Positions 16,644 through 24,758 of a DNA stretch of 52,946 nt are shown one piece after another. Under the pieces are notes generated by a model. It saw only the letters and a program-made list of their open reading frames with translations, searched no databases and was not told the origin of the DNA. Position numbers and translations under genes: made by a program. The DNA comes from Cellvibrio mixtus subsp. mixtus J3-8 (GTDB taxonomy: Bacteria > Pseudomonadota > Gammaproteobacteria > Pseudomonadales > Cellvibrionaceae), in the NCBI RefSeq assembly GCF_000766945.1, contig NZ_KN266214.1:1627-54572 (forward strand). Reading direction: 5' to 3'. Within the stretch, counting starts at the first letter, position 1, and every line of letters starts with the position of its first letter.

Positions 16644-18164
16644 GTGAGCAGTATTATTGTTTTGCATGACAGAGATAACGTCGGTATTTGTAAAGTTGCC
16701 CTGCCAGCCGGGGTTCTGTATGCAGAAAAAGATGTCACCCTCCTGCGCGATATTCCCGCCCTGCACAAGTTTGCGGTGCGTCCCATCGCCAAAGGCGAAG
16801 CGATTTTGAAATACGGGCAAACCATTGGTTTCGCCAGCCAGGATATTCCCGCCGGTGAACATGTGCATGTGCACAATTGCGCGATGGGTGCTCTGGAAAA
16901 AGATTACGGTTTTTGTGAAGAAGCCAATCCTACTGAATTTGTAGCCATCGAAAAACGTGCAACCTTCCAGGGCTATAAGCGCCTGAATGGCAAAGTGGGA
17001 ACGCGCAATTTTGTGGGCATTATCACTACCGTGAATTGCTCGGCGACTGTTGCAAAAGCCATTGCCCAGCATTTCACCTTCTCCGGCGAGCTGCAAAAAT
17101 ATCCGAATATTGATGGCGTCGTCGCCATGACCCACGACTCAGGCTGCGGTATGCGCTCGGATGGTGAAGGTTATGAAACCTTGCGTCGCACGTTTAACGG
17201 TTATGCTCGTCACCCGAATTTTGGCGGTGTGATGATGGTGGGCCTGGGTTGCGAAACCATGCAGATCCAGCGTGTGATGGAAGAATGCGGGCTCGCCGAT
17301 TCCAACACATTTACCGCGTATACCATTCAGGACGTAGGCGGTACGCGCATCGCGATTGAAAAAGGTATTGAAACCCTGCGCGCGATGTTGCCACTGGTCA
17401 ACGAATTCCAACGCGAAACGGTTCCTGCAAGCGAATTAATTATCGGTTTGCAATGCGGCGGTTCTGATGCACTTTCCGGTGTAACGGCAAACCCTGCTTT
17501 GGGCATTGCCGGCGATATTTTGGTTCGTCACGGCGGCACCGTCATTTTGTCTGAAACACCGGAAATTTTCGGTGCAGAGCATTTGCTAACACGCCGCGCG
17601 GAAAACCCGCAAATCGCGCAAAAATTATTGGATCGCATCAGCTGGTGGGAAGATTACACCGCGCGCAATGATTTCGAATTAAATAATAATCCATCACCCG
17701 GCAATAAAGCCGGTGGATTAACAACCATTATTGAAAAGTCACTCGGTGCGCAAGCCAAAAGTGGCTCAACCAATTTAACCGATGTATTTTTATACGGCGA
17801 AGACATAACCACCAAAGGTTTTGTGTTTATGGACAGCCCCGGTTATGACCCGGTATCCGCCACGGGCCAGGTCGCATCGGGCGCGCAGATTTTATGCTTC
17901 ACTACCGGCCGCGGTTCTGCATTTGGTTGCAAACCGGCGCCCAGTATCAAACTTGCTACCAACAGTAAAATCTTTGCGCATATGAATGAGGATATGGATT
18001 TGAATTGCGGAAAAGTGCTGGACGGCGAGGTTACACTGGAACAAAACGGCCAGGAAATTTTTGAAGAAATACTCGCAGTTGCTTCCGGGAAAAAAACCAA
18101 AAGCGAATTGCTTGGCTACGGCGATAATGAATTTATCCCGTGGAAAATTGGGGCAGTGGTTTAA
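16644..18164 (+). CDS. uxaA: Altronate dehydratase UxaA
   Basis: Cytoplasmic iron-dependent dehydratase converting D-altronate to KDG in the galacturonate route. The 506-residue protein has the full two-part architecture: an N-terminal SAF-like domain (about 1-95, with HVHVHNCAMG) and the UxaA/GarD catalytic domain, with MTHDSGCGMRSDGEGYETLRRT, GLGCETMQ, QCGGSDALSGVTANPALG and FTTGRGSAFGCKPAPSIK. The GTG at 16644 follows AAGAGAG at a suitable distance. It has its own long leader with a possible operator, a structured RNA and a terminator. The closely related galactarate dehydratase GarD is the alternative, but neighbours of the uronate pathway favour altronate. Confidence 0.92.
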   Translation: MSSIIVLHDRDNVGICKVALPAGVLYAEKDVTLLRDIPALHKFAVRPIAKGEAILKYGQTIGFASQDIPAGEHVHVHNCAMGALEKDYGFCEEANPTEFVAIEKRATFQGYKRLNGKVGTRNFVGIITTVNCSATVAKAIAQHFTFSGELQKYPNIDGVVAMTHDSGCGMRSDGEGYETLRRTFNGYARHPNFGGVMMVGLGCETMQIQRVMEECGLADSNTFTAYTIQDVGGTRIAIEKGIETLRAMLPLVNEFQRETVPASELIIGLQCGGSDALSGVTANPALGIAGDILVRHGGTVILSETPEIFGAEHLLTRRAENPQIAQKLLDRISWWEDYTARNDFELNNNPSPGNKAGGLTTIIEKSLGAQAKSGSTNLTDVFLYGEDITTKGFVFMDSPGYDPVSATGQVASGAQILCFTTGRGSAFGCKPAPSIKLATNSKIFAHMNEDMDLNCGKVLDGEVTLEQNGQEIFEEILAVASGKKTKSELLGYGDNEFIPWKIGAVV

Positions 18165-18411
18165 ATTCGCTCCCATTTTTTTCAAAGCACAGGCCAAATC
18201 CCCCGTTTGGAAAACGGTGGGAATGTAGCGCACTGATCAACATTCGATATTTTTATCGCACTACGCTCAATTAAAAAATTTTATACAACGATAACCGGCA
18301 AAAAGCTGGATTAACTAGAAAGCAAATTACGGCAGTTCCATCGGTCACATTAATAATGATATTGATGTGACTTCCTATTGCCCAAAATTTGCCACAGAGA
18401 GAACGACAACA
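18165..18411. promoter_or_regulatory. Intergenic region and palindrome upstream of pntAA
   Basis: The gap between uxaA and pntAA holds an imperfect palindrome, GTCACAT (18344-18350) and ATGTGAC (18365-18371), whose inner AAT/ATT bases also pair. It may be an operator or a leader hairpin. There is no clear terminator after uxaA, so read-through into pnt is possible. Confidence 0.35.
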
Positions 18412-19569
18412 ATGAAAATAGCCATCACCAAAGAGCGGCGGGCACACGAACGCCGTGTTGCCGCCACACCGGACACTGTAAAAAAATTTATTGCACTGGG
18501 ATTTACAGTGGTAATTGAAAAAGGTGCCGGAGAATCCAGCCGTATTCCCGATAGTGATTACCAAACCGCCGGTGCAACTATTGAAAGCGATATCGTCAAT
18601 TTATTACGCGACGCTGACATAGTTTTAAAAGTGCAGCGACCATTGCTCGAAGGCGAAGGACAAATTAATGAACTTGCGTTAATAAAACGCGGGGCATTAT
18701 TAATCGCCATGCTTTCACCTTATGCCGATCCTTCAGCGCTCACTCAATATGCGCAAGCGGGCATTACCGCAATGACTCTGGAATTTGTGCCACGCATTAC
18801 GCGCGCGCAGTCCATGGATGTGTTGAGTTCACAATCCAATCTCGCCGGTTATCGCGCGGTGCTGGAAGCCATTCATATTTATGATCGCGCCATGCCGATG
18901 ATGATGACCGCTGCCGGCACCATCGCACCCGCACGCGTAATGGTTCTTGGCGCAGGTGTCGCCGGTTTACAAGCGATTGCGACTGCGCGGCGTTTAGGCG
19001 CAATTGTTTCTGCAACCGATGTGCGCGCGGCATCCAAAGAACAAGTGGAAAGCCTCGGCGGAAAATTTGTGATGGTGGAAAGCGAGGAAGTTAAAAACGC
19101 TGAAACCGCAGGTGGTTATGCCAAAGAGATGAGTGATGATTACAAGCGTCGCCAGGCTGAATTGGTTGCCGAGACATTAAAGAAACAAGACATCGCCATT
19201 TGCACCGCGCTAATTCCCGGACGTAAAGCCCCCACATTAATTAATGATGAGATGGTGTATTCAATGCGCCCCGGTTCAGTGATCGTCGATTTGGCAGCGG
19301 AACAAGGTGGTAATTGTACCCTCACCAAACCCGGTGAAATTATTGAAGTAAATGGTGTAAGCATTATCGGTTTATTAAATATCCCAAGCCGATTATCAGC
19401 AGATGCCAGTGCGCTTTATGCCAAAAACCTGTTGAATTTTATTACTCCCATGGTGAATGCCGACAAACAGCTCGCTGTTAATTGGCAGGATGAAATTATT
19501 GCCGCCACAGTGCTCACACGCGACGGCGACATTGTTCATCCCAACTTTAAACCTGCCAGCGCGGCTTAA
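18412..19569 (+). CDS. pntAA: NAD(P) transhydrogenase subunit alpha, NAD-binding part (PntAA)
   Basis: Forms domain I of the proton-translocating nicotinamide nucleotide transhydrogenase, which moves hydride between NADH and NADP+ using the proton gradient. It has 385 residues from the ATG at 18412, giving the family's MKIAITKER start. It shows the alanine dehydrogenase/PNT fold, with QSMDVLSSQSNLAGYRAVL, the Rossmann motif GAGVAGLQAIATARRLGA and the RPGSVIVDLAAEQGGN block. The split into three genes (AA, AB, B) is typical of Rhodospirillum-type rather than E. coli-type pnt. The next gene begins 12 bases downstream, so this is an operon. Confidence 0.95.
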   Translation: MKIAITKERRAHERRVAATPDTVKKFIALGFTVVIEKGAGESSRIPDSDYQTAGATIESDIVNLLRDADIVLKVQRPLLEGEGQINELALIKRGALLIAMLSPYADPSALTQYAQAGITAMTLEFVPRITRAQSMDVLSSQSNLAGYRAVLEAIHIYDRAMPMMMTAAGTIAPARVMVLGAGVAGLQAIATARRLGAIVSATDVRAASKEQVESLGGKFVMVESEEVKNAETAGGYAKEMSDDYKRRQAELVAETLKKQDIAICTALIPGRKAPTLINDEMVYSMRPGSVIVDLAAEQGGNCTLTKPGEIIEVNGVSIIGLLNIPSRLSADASALYAKNLLNFITPMVNADKQLAVNWQDEIIAATVLTRDGDIVHPNFKPASAA

Positions 19570-19581
19570 GGGGAATTCATT

Positions 19582-19881
19582 ATGGAAACCAGTTTTGTTT
19601 CGCAATTATCGATTTTTGTACTCGCGATTTTTGTTGGCTACTACGTAGTCTGGAGTGTGACGCCTGCGTTGCATACACCTTTGATGGCAGTGACCAACGC
19701 CATCTCCAGTGTGATTATTGTCGGAGCATTAATTGCGGTTGGCCCTGAAGGCATGAGTTTATCCAAAGTGCTCGGCTTTGTTGCCATGGTGTTAGCCGCG
19801 ATTAATATTTTTGGCGGCTTTACCGTCACACAACGCATGCTCGCCATGTATAAAAAGAAAGATAAAGCGGGGAGTAAATAA
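19582..19881 (+). CDS. pntAB: NAD(P) transhydrogenase subunit alpha, membrane part (PntAB)
   Basis: Small 99-residue inner-membrane subunit that, with PntB, builds the proton channel (domain II). Three hydrophobic segments are visible: SIFVLAIFVGYYVVW, AISSVIIVGALIAV and VLGFVAMVLAAINIFGGF. They are followed by the family's GFTVTQRML and a lysine-rich end. An AAGGGGAA ribosome site precedes the ATG. It sits 2 bases before pntB. Confidence 0.95.
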   Translation: METSFVSQLSIFVLAIFVGYYVVWSVTPALHTPLMAVTNAISSVIIVGALIAVGPEGMSLSKVLGFVAMVLAAINIFGGFTVTQRMLAMYKKKDKAGSK

Positions 19882-19883
19882 TC

Positions 19884-21287
19884 ATGGCCAGCTTCCACGA
19901 AAACCTCACCGCATTCGCTTATTTAGTCGCAGCCGTTTTATTTATTCTCGCGTTGCGCGGTTTGTCATCTCCAGAGTCATCCCGTCGCGGCAATACGCTC
20001 GGCATGATCGGGATGGCAATCGCAATTATTACTACGGTATTGAGCCCGGAAATTACCTCCTATGGCTGGATTTTTTCCGCGTTAGCGATTGGCGCGGTGA
20101 TCGGGATTTTTATCGCACGCAAAATTGCCATGACCGCAATGCCGCAATTAGTAGCCGCATTTCATAGTTTGGTTGGCATGGCGGCGGTATTGGTTGCTGG
20201 TGCAGCATTTAGTAATCCGATTGGTTTTGGTATTGCCAATGCAGCGGGTGAAATTTTTATTGCCAGCCGTATTGAAATGGGCCTGGGTGTGGTGATTGGT
20301 GCAATTACCTTTTCCGGTTCAGTAATTGCATTTACCAAATTACAAGGATTGGTTTCCGGAAGACCAATTGTGTTTGGTGGCCAGCATTTTCTGAACGCGT
20401 TAATTGGTTTACTGATTATTGGTTTGATTGTGTATTTCTGTGTTGACCAATCTGCGTGGATTTTCTGGAGCATGACCGCACTTGCATTTTTAATTGGTGT
20501 GCTGCTCATTATTCCGATCGGCGGCGCTGATATGCCGGTGGTAGTTTCCATGCTCAACTCCTATTCAGGATGGGCTGCGGCTGGCATCGGATTTACACTG
20601 CATAATAATGCATTGATTGTTACTGGTGCACTAGTCGGCTCGTCGGGTGCGATTCTTTCCTATATTATGTGTAAAGGTATGAATCGCTCATTTTTCAATG
20701 TGATTCTTGGCGGTTTCGGTGCAGATGCAACAGCCGCAACTGCAACAGCTGGCGACGACAAACCGGTTAAACAAGGCAGTGCCGAAGATGCTGCATTCAT
20801 TATGAAAAATGCCGGCTCGGTGATTATTGTTCCCGGCTATGGCATGGCTGTTGCGCAAGCGCAACATGCATTGCGCGAAATGGCTGATGAATTAAAACGC
20901 GCGGACGTGAAAGTCAGTTATGCCATTCATCCGGTTGCTGGCCGTATGCCTGGCCATATGAATGTGTTACTCGCTGAAGCCAATGTGCCTTACGACGAAG
21001 TGTTTGAGCTCGATGATATTAACAACGAATTCCAGACGGCTGATGTTGCCTTTGTAATTGGTGCAAATGACGTGACCAATCCCGCCGCCAAAACCAATCC
21101 GCAAAGCCCGATTTTCGGCATGCCGATCCTGGAGGTGGAAAAAGCGCGCACAGTATTGTTTGTGAAGCGCTCTATGGCTTCAGGTTATTCAGGTGTGGAA
21201 AACGAATTGTTTCATCGCGATAACACCATGATGTTGTTTGGTGATGCGAAGAAAATGGTCGAGTCTATTGTAAAAAATATCGCGTAA
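19884..21287 (+). CDS. pntB: NAD(P) transhydrogenase subunit beta (PntB)
   Basis: Inner-membrane subunit carrying the remaining transmembrane helices and the NADP(H)-binding domain III. In 467 residues the N-terminal two-thirds is hydrophobic (many helices, including GLGVVIGAITFSGSVIAF). The C-terminal domain has the NADP site GYGMAVAQAQHALREMADEL, followed by HPVAGRMPGHMNVLLAEA and VIGANDVTNPAA. GGGAG precedes the start. It completes an AA-AB-B operon and is followed by a terminator at 21333. Confidence 0.96.
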   Translation: MASFHENLTAFAYLVAAVLFILALRGLSSPESSRRGNTLGMIGMAIAIITTVLSPEITSYGWIFSALAIGAVIGIFIARKIAMTAMPQLVAAFHSLVGMAAVLVAGAAFSNPIGFGIANAAGEIFIASRIEMGLGVVIGAITFSGSVIAFTKLQGLVSGRPIVFGGQHFLNALIGLLIIGLIVYFCVDQSAWIFWSMTALAFLIGVLLIIPIGGADMPVVVSMLNSYSGWAAAGIGFTLHNNALIVTGALVGSSGAILSYIMCKGMNRSFFNVILGGFGADATAATATAGDDKPVKQGSAEDAAFIMKNAGSVIIVPGYGMAVAQAQHALREMADELKRADVKVSYAIHPVAGRMPGHMNVLLAEANVPYDEVFELDDINNEFQTADVAFVIGANDVTNPAAKTNPQSPIFGMPILEVEKARTVLFVKRSMASGYSGVENELFHRDNTMMLFGDAKKMVESIVKNIA

Positions 21288-21332
21288 TATTTTCCATCAA
21301 CAATTTTTTGTATGAGTAATGGAGCCCCTCTA

Positions 21333-21362
21333 GAGTGCCGCTCGGTGAGGGCACTCATTTTT
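21333..21362 (+). terminator. Intrinsic terminator after pntB
   Basis: GAGTGCC (21333-21339) pairs with GGCACTC (21350-21356) and is followed by ATTTTT. It lies 46 bases after the pntB stop. Confidence 0.75.
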
Positions 21363-21379
21363 CCAGGTTTAGGTAGGTT

Positions 21380-21784
21380 ATGAAGATTGAACATTTTGCC
21401 GTAAATGTAGCTGACCCTGTTGCGATGGCTAAATGGTATGTGGCGAATATGGGTTTGCAAATTGTGCGCAAGCAAGAAGGCGGGGCTAACACCCATTTTC
21501 TTGCTGATGATTCCGGTGATGTGATGATTGAAATTTACAACAACCCACCGGATGAAGTTCCCGATTACAAAAATATGAATCCGTTGTTATTACATCTGGC
21601 TTTTGTGTGTGAAAACCCGGAGCAAAAACGTGCAGAGCTCGAATTAGCTGGAGCAAGCTTTGCCGAAGAAGTACATATTAAAGATGGCTCGCATTTAGTA
21701 ATGATGCGCGACCCCTGGGGACTAGCAATTCAGTTATGCAAACGCGGGAATAAAATGCTGAAGTATCAGCAGGAATTTTTTTGA
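21380..21784 (+). CDS. VOC (glyoxalase/bleomycin-resistance fold) protein
   Basis: A 134-residue vicinal-oxygen-chelate protein with the two-module fold: MKIEHFAVNVADP at the start, a central PLLLHLAFVCENP strand and MMRDPWGLAIQLCKR at the end. The likely metal ligands are His5, a Glu in VMIEIYN, His in LLLHLAF and a position in the last strand (Gln in IQLCKR, where Glu is usual). The substrate is unknown. AGGTAGG precedes the ATG. It starts 18 bases after the pntB terminator and lies within the uronate cluster, so a link with keto-sugar metabolism is plausible but unproven. Confidence 0.8.
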   Translation: MKIEHFAVNVADPVAMAKWYVANMGLQIVRKQEGGANTHFLADDSGDVMIEIYNNPPDEVPDYKNMNPLLLHLAFVCENPEQKRAELELAGASFAEEVHIKDGSHLVMMRDPWGLAIQLCKRGNKMLKYQQEFF

Positions 21785-21810
21785 TTATTTATTGTAACGT
21801 CGCGATGTGA

Positions 21811-21914
21811 GTTTTTTCGTCAGTCACTGATTTCAAAACCCTCGAGCCATGGATGGCGAAAGGGAGCCAAGGACGGGTTTATGCGTTTTTGAAATCAGTG
21901 ACTGACGGAAAAAC
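21811..21914. repeat. Long palindromic (MITE- or REP-like) element
   Basis: Two 29-30 base arms (21811-21839 and 21885-21914) are nearly perfect reverse complements. Their shared core is GTCAGTCACTGATTTCAAAA. They flank a 45-base centre containing CGAGCCATGGATGGCG. The sub-motif CCATGGATGG (21847-21856) recurs as its reverse complement at 21970-21979. It lies between the convergent ends of the VOC gene and kdgK, where it could terminate both transcripts. Confidence 0.7.
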
Positions 21915-22010
21915 GGATTCGAAGGGATAACACTGTTCGAATAAGGATAAATACCGATAATCGTTTTCACCATCCATGGTATATAGATTTCACCAAAAAT
22001 ATTAAGCGGC

Positions 22011-22952
22011 CTATGCGCCAAGTTCTTTATCAAAAATAGCTTTATCAATAATCGCACCACGGTGACGAATGATAATGCCGGCGCAGCGAATGCCTTGTTT
22101 CGCAGAATCTTCAATCGATTTTTTCTGCAAACGACCCGCGAGATAACCCGCGTTAAATGTATCACCTGCGCCGGTAGTATCAATAACACCTTGCACAGGT
22201 GGAACAGGTACGCGGATTTCCGCATCGGGGGTAATGATCACGGCATCATCAGCACCGCGTTTTAATACAAGTTCGCACAGGTTGTAAGATGTGTAACGTT
22301 TTTTGCAGCCTTCGATACTGTCATCGCCCCACAATAATTGTTCGTCATCGAGGGTAAGCAGCGCGATATCGGTGTATTGCATAATCGCGAGCATCGCTTG
22401 TTGGGCTTCAGCTTTATCGCGCCATAAGCGCGGGCGATAGTTGCTATCGAACGCGATAATCACATCTTGCTGACGCAATTTATGCAATGCGTTGTATAAA
22501 AATTCACGTGATTTTTCGCCAATAATTGCCAGCGTAATGCCACTCAGGTAAACGCAGTTGCAATGGACCAGTTTCTGGCACAATTGATCGGCAGCATCCT
22601 GCGAATTAAATAATTCGCGTGCCGGCGCCTCTTTGCGCCAGTAAAAAAATTCGCGCTCACCATCAGGGCGATTGCGAATAATGTACAAACCGGGTGAACG
22701 ACCGGGAATTTGTTTGATCAAACCGGTACCAATATTTTCATTCGCCATGCGCTGCATAATTTGCGCACTGTAAGGGTCATCACCCAACTGGGTTACGTAA
22801 TCAGTTTTTAAACCCTGGCGAGCCATATACACCGACGTGTTATAGGTATCGCCAGCGAAAGAAAGGGCCATTGTTTCGCGGCCATTGCTGTCGGCGGTCG
22901 GGAACGGGGAAAGCTCCACCATGACTTCGCCAATTGCTGCTATGTGTGCCAT
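22011..22952 (-). CDS. kdgK: 2-dehydro-3-deoxygluconokinase KdgK
   Basis: Cytoplasmic PfkB-family kinase making KDPG from KDG and ATP, the point where both uronate branches meet. The 313 residues show the N-terminal MAHIAAIGEVMVEL strand, the substrate-site patterns GDTYNTSVYMARQG (34-47) and FDSNYRPRLW (168-177), and the anion hole and catalytic base in DTTGAGDTFNAGYLAG (Asp264). The ATG at 22952 has GGAA seven bases upstream; the in-frame GTG 12 bases earlier overlaps that site. It is transcribed opposite to its neighbours, divergently from the UxuB-type gene. KDPG aldolase, the next enzyme, is not in the window. Confidence 0.95.
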   Translation of the reverse strand: MAHIAAIGEVMVELSPFPTADSNGRETMALSFAGDTYNTSVYMARQGLKTDYVTQLGDDPYSAQIMQRMANENIGTGLIKQIPGRSPGLYIIRNRPDGEREFFYWRKEAPARELFNSQDAADQLCQKLVHCNCVYLSGITLAIIGEKSREFLYNALHKLRQQDVIIAFDSNYRPRLWRDKAEAQQAMLAIMQYTDIALLTLDDEQLLWGDDSIEGCKKRYTSYNLCELVLKRGADDAVIITPDAEIRVPVPPVQGVIDTTGAGDTFNAGYLAGRLQKKSIEDSAKQGIRCAGIIIRHRGAIIDKAIFDKELGA

Positions 22953-23211
22953 GTTAAATTCCACGGATGTGCTGGTTAAGAATGTTGTTATGGGTTGTGC
23001 GATATGGGTGACGCAATAATAAAGATGCGTGACATTAAGCCGGGCAACTATAACACTTGTTAAATGGCAACCCTAGAATTTTGTGCGATTAAAATGAAGT
23101 TGTTTTGTTATTTAAATGTTATTGCTGATTGGTAAATCAGATTTTATTTTGTGTTTTTATTTTTTAAATTTTTAGCTTTTAAGAATGCTATCAACCCTGC
23201 TGGATTTTATA
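22953..23211. promoter_or_regulatory. Divergent promoter region kdgK / uxuB-like
   Basis: A 259-base divergent spacer, AT-rich from about 23070. I find no clear operator. A copy of the 16319 palindrome is not visible here. Confidence 0.35.
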
Positions 23212-24690
23212 ATGAATCGTTTAAACAAAAACTTGTTGTCACAGTTACCTGAAGATGTTGTTTTACCAAAATATAATCGCGATGAATTAGTGTCTGGTAT
23301 TGTTCATCTGGGGATAGGCGCATTTCATCGCGCCCATCAGGCATTTTATACGGAAGCGGTATTAAACCAATTCGGTGGAGACTGGGGAATTATTGGCAGC
23401 AGCTTACGGTCAGCCAGTGTGCGCGATCAACTGGTGCCGCAAGATTGTTTGTATACATTAGTTGAGCGTTCCGGTGCGGGCGAAAAATTACAAATTATCG
23501 GCGCAGTGACCGATACGCTTGTTGGCCCGGAAAACCCCGCCGCATTAGTAGCAACAATCGCACAACCCAACATTAAAATTGTTTCATTAACTGTGACCGA
23601 AAAGGGTTATTGCCATGATCCCGCCACCGGCAATTTAAATGAAGCACATCCCGATATTATTCACGACCTGCAAAACCTGGAAGAACCTGTATCTGCTATT
23701 GGGTTTATCGTTGCTGCGCTAAAACTACGCTATGAAAATAAACAGAAAGCATTTACTGCATTGAGTTGCGATAACCTGCCGAACAATGGTGAAGTGTTGG
23801 AAAAAGTAGTGCTGCAGTTCGCGCAGAAAATTTCTCCGGCGCTTGCCGATTGGATTAAAACCAACGCTACATTTCCCAGCACCATGATTGACCGTATTGT
23901 TCCCGCCACCACTGACGATGATCGCCGCGATATTGAAGCTCGCCTCGGTGTTCGCGACGAAGGGATGGTTGTATGTGAGCCTTTTTCACAATGGGTGGTG
24001 GAAGATAAATTTGCAGACGGTCGTCCCGAATGGGAAAAAGTTGGCGTACTGTTAGTCAACGATGTTCGTATATTCGAAAAAATTAAACTGCGTTTATTAA
24101 ACGGCGCTCACTCTACCATGGCCTACACTGGCTATCTTTCCGGTTTCCAATACATTAGCGAAGTCATGGAGCAACCGGCATTTGTTAATCTGGTAAAAAC
24201 CTATATGGCACGCGAAGCAGGTGAAACTGTGGTTGCGCCAGCCGGTTTTGATATTGAAGCTTACAAACAACAATTACGTGACCGTTTTTCCAATAAGGCA
24301 CTCAAACATCGCACCTGGCAAATTGCGATGGATGGCTCGCAAAAATTACCGCAACGCTTATTGGAAACATTGCGTGAGCAATTAGCAGGTAACGGTCATA
24401 TCGATATTTTGTGCCTCGGCGTAGCAGCATGGATTCGCTACGTATCCGGTGTCGATGAGAAAGGCCAGGCGATTGAAGTTTCCGATCCCCTTGCAAAAGA
24501 ACTTCGCGCCGCTTGCGATGCAAATCAGGGCAACCCGGCTGCAACGGTGAAAGCCGTTGTTGGTATTCAAAAGGTATTTGGTGCTGATCTGATTAATGAG
24601 CCACGTTTTGTAGAAACGACAACCCAATGGCTGGAAAAATTCTACGCGAAGGGTGTACTTGCAAGTGTTAAAGAAAGCTTTGCACATTAA
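23212..24690 (+). CDS. uxuB: Mannitol dehydrogenase-family reductase, probable fructuronate reductase (UxuB type)
   Basis: NADH-dependent long-chain polyol dehydrogenase, most likely reducing a hexuronate (fructuronate to mannonate). Starting at the ATG at 23212 (GGA eight bases upstream) it has 492 residues; an ATG at 23185 would add nine. Landmarks are the Rossmann motif GIVHLGIGAFHRAHQAFYT (mannitol-dehydrogenase type, not the GEGNFLRAF type of UxaB), LTVTEKGYCHD, DRIVPATT and the catalytic KLRLLNGAHS (Lys-x4-Asn-x2-His). It neighbours kdgK and pectinesterase. UxaA in the same cluster needs altronate, so a tagaturonate-reducing role cannot be excluded. Confidence 0.87.
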   Translation: MNRLNKNLLSQLPEDVVLPKYNRDELVSGIVHLGIGAFHRAHQAFYTEAVLNQFGGDWGIIGSSLRSASVRDQLVPQDCLYTLVERSGAGEKLQIIGAVTDTLVGPENPAALVATIAQPNIKIVSLTVTEKGYCHDPATGNLNEAHPDIIHDLQNLEEPVSAIGFIVAALKLRYENKQKAFTALSCDNLPNNGEVLEKVVLQFAQKISPALADWIKTNATFPSTMIDRIVPATTDDDRRDIEARLGVRDEGMVVCEPFSQWVVEDKFADGRPEWEKVGVLLVNDVRIFEKIKLRLLNGAHSTMAYTGYLSGFQYISEVMEQPAFVNLVKTYMAREAGETVVAPAGFDIEAYKQQLRDRFSNKALKHRTWQIAMDGSQKLPQRLLETLREQLAGNGHIDILCLGVAAWIRYVSGVDEKGQAIEVSDPLAKELRAACDANQGNPAATVKAVVGIQKVFGADLINEPRFVETTTQWLEKFYAKGVLASVKESFAH

Positions 24691-24707
24691 TAGCAAGTTG
24701 CTTCACT

Positions 24708-24737
24708 AACGCCCGCTGATGCGGGCGTTTCTTTTTA
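24708..24737 (+). terminator. Intrinsic terminator after the uxuB-like gene
   Basis: AACGCCCGC, loop TGAT, GCGGGCGTT, then TTCTTTTTATTTT. It lies 18 bases after the stop and 22 bases before the pectinesterase start. Confidence 0.9.
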
Positions 24738-24758
24738 TTTTGTGGAGACAATAAAACC

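Noticed and set aside
16461-17135. 224-codon minus-strand open frame
   Set aside because: It is antisense to the N-terminal half of uxaA, which has clear family motifs.
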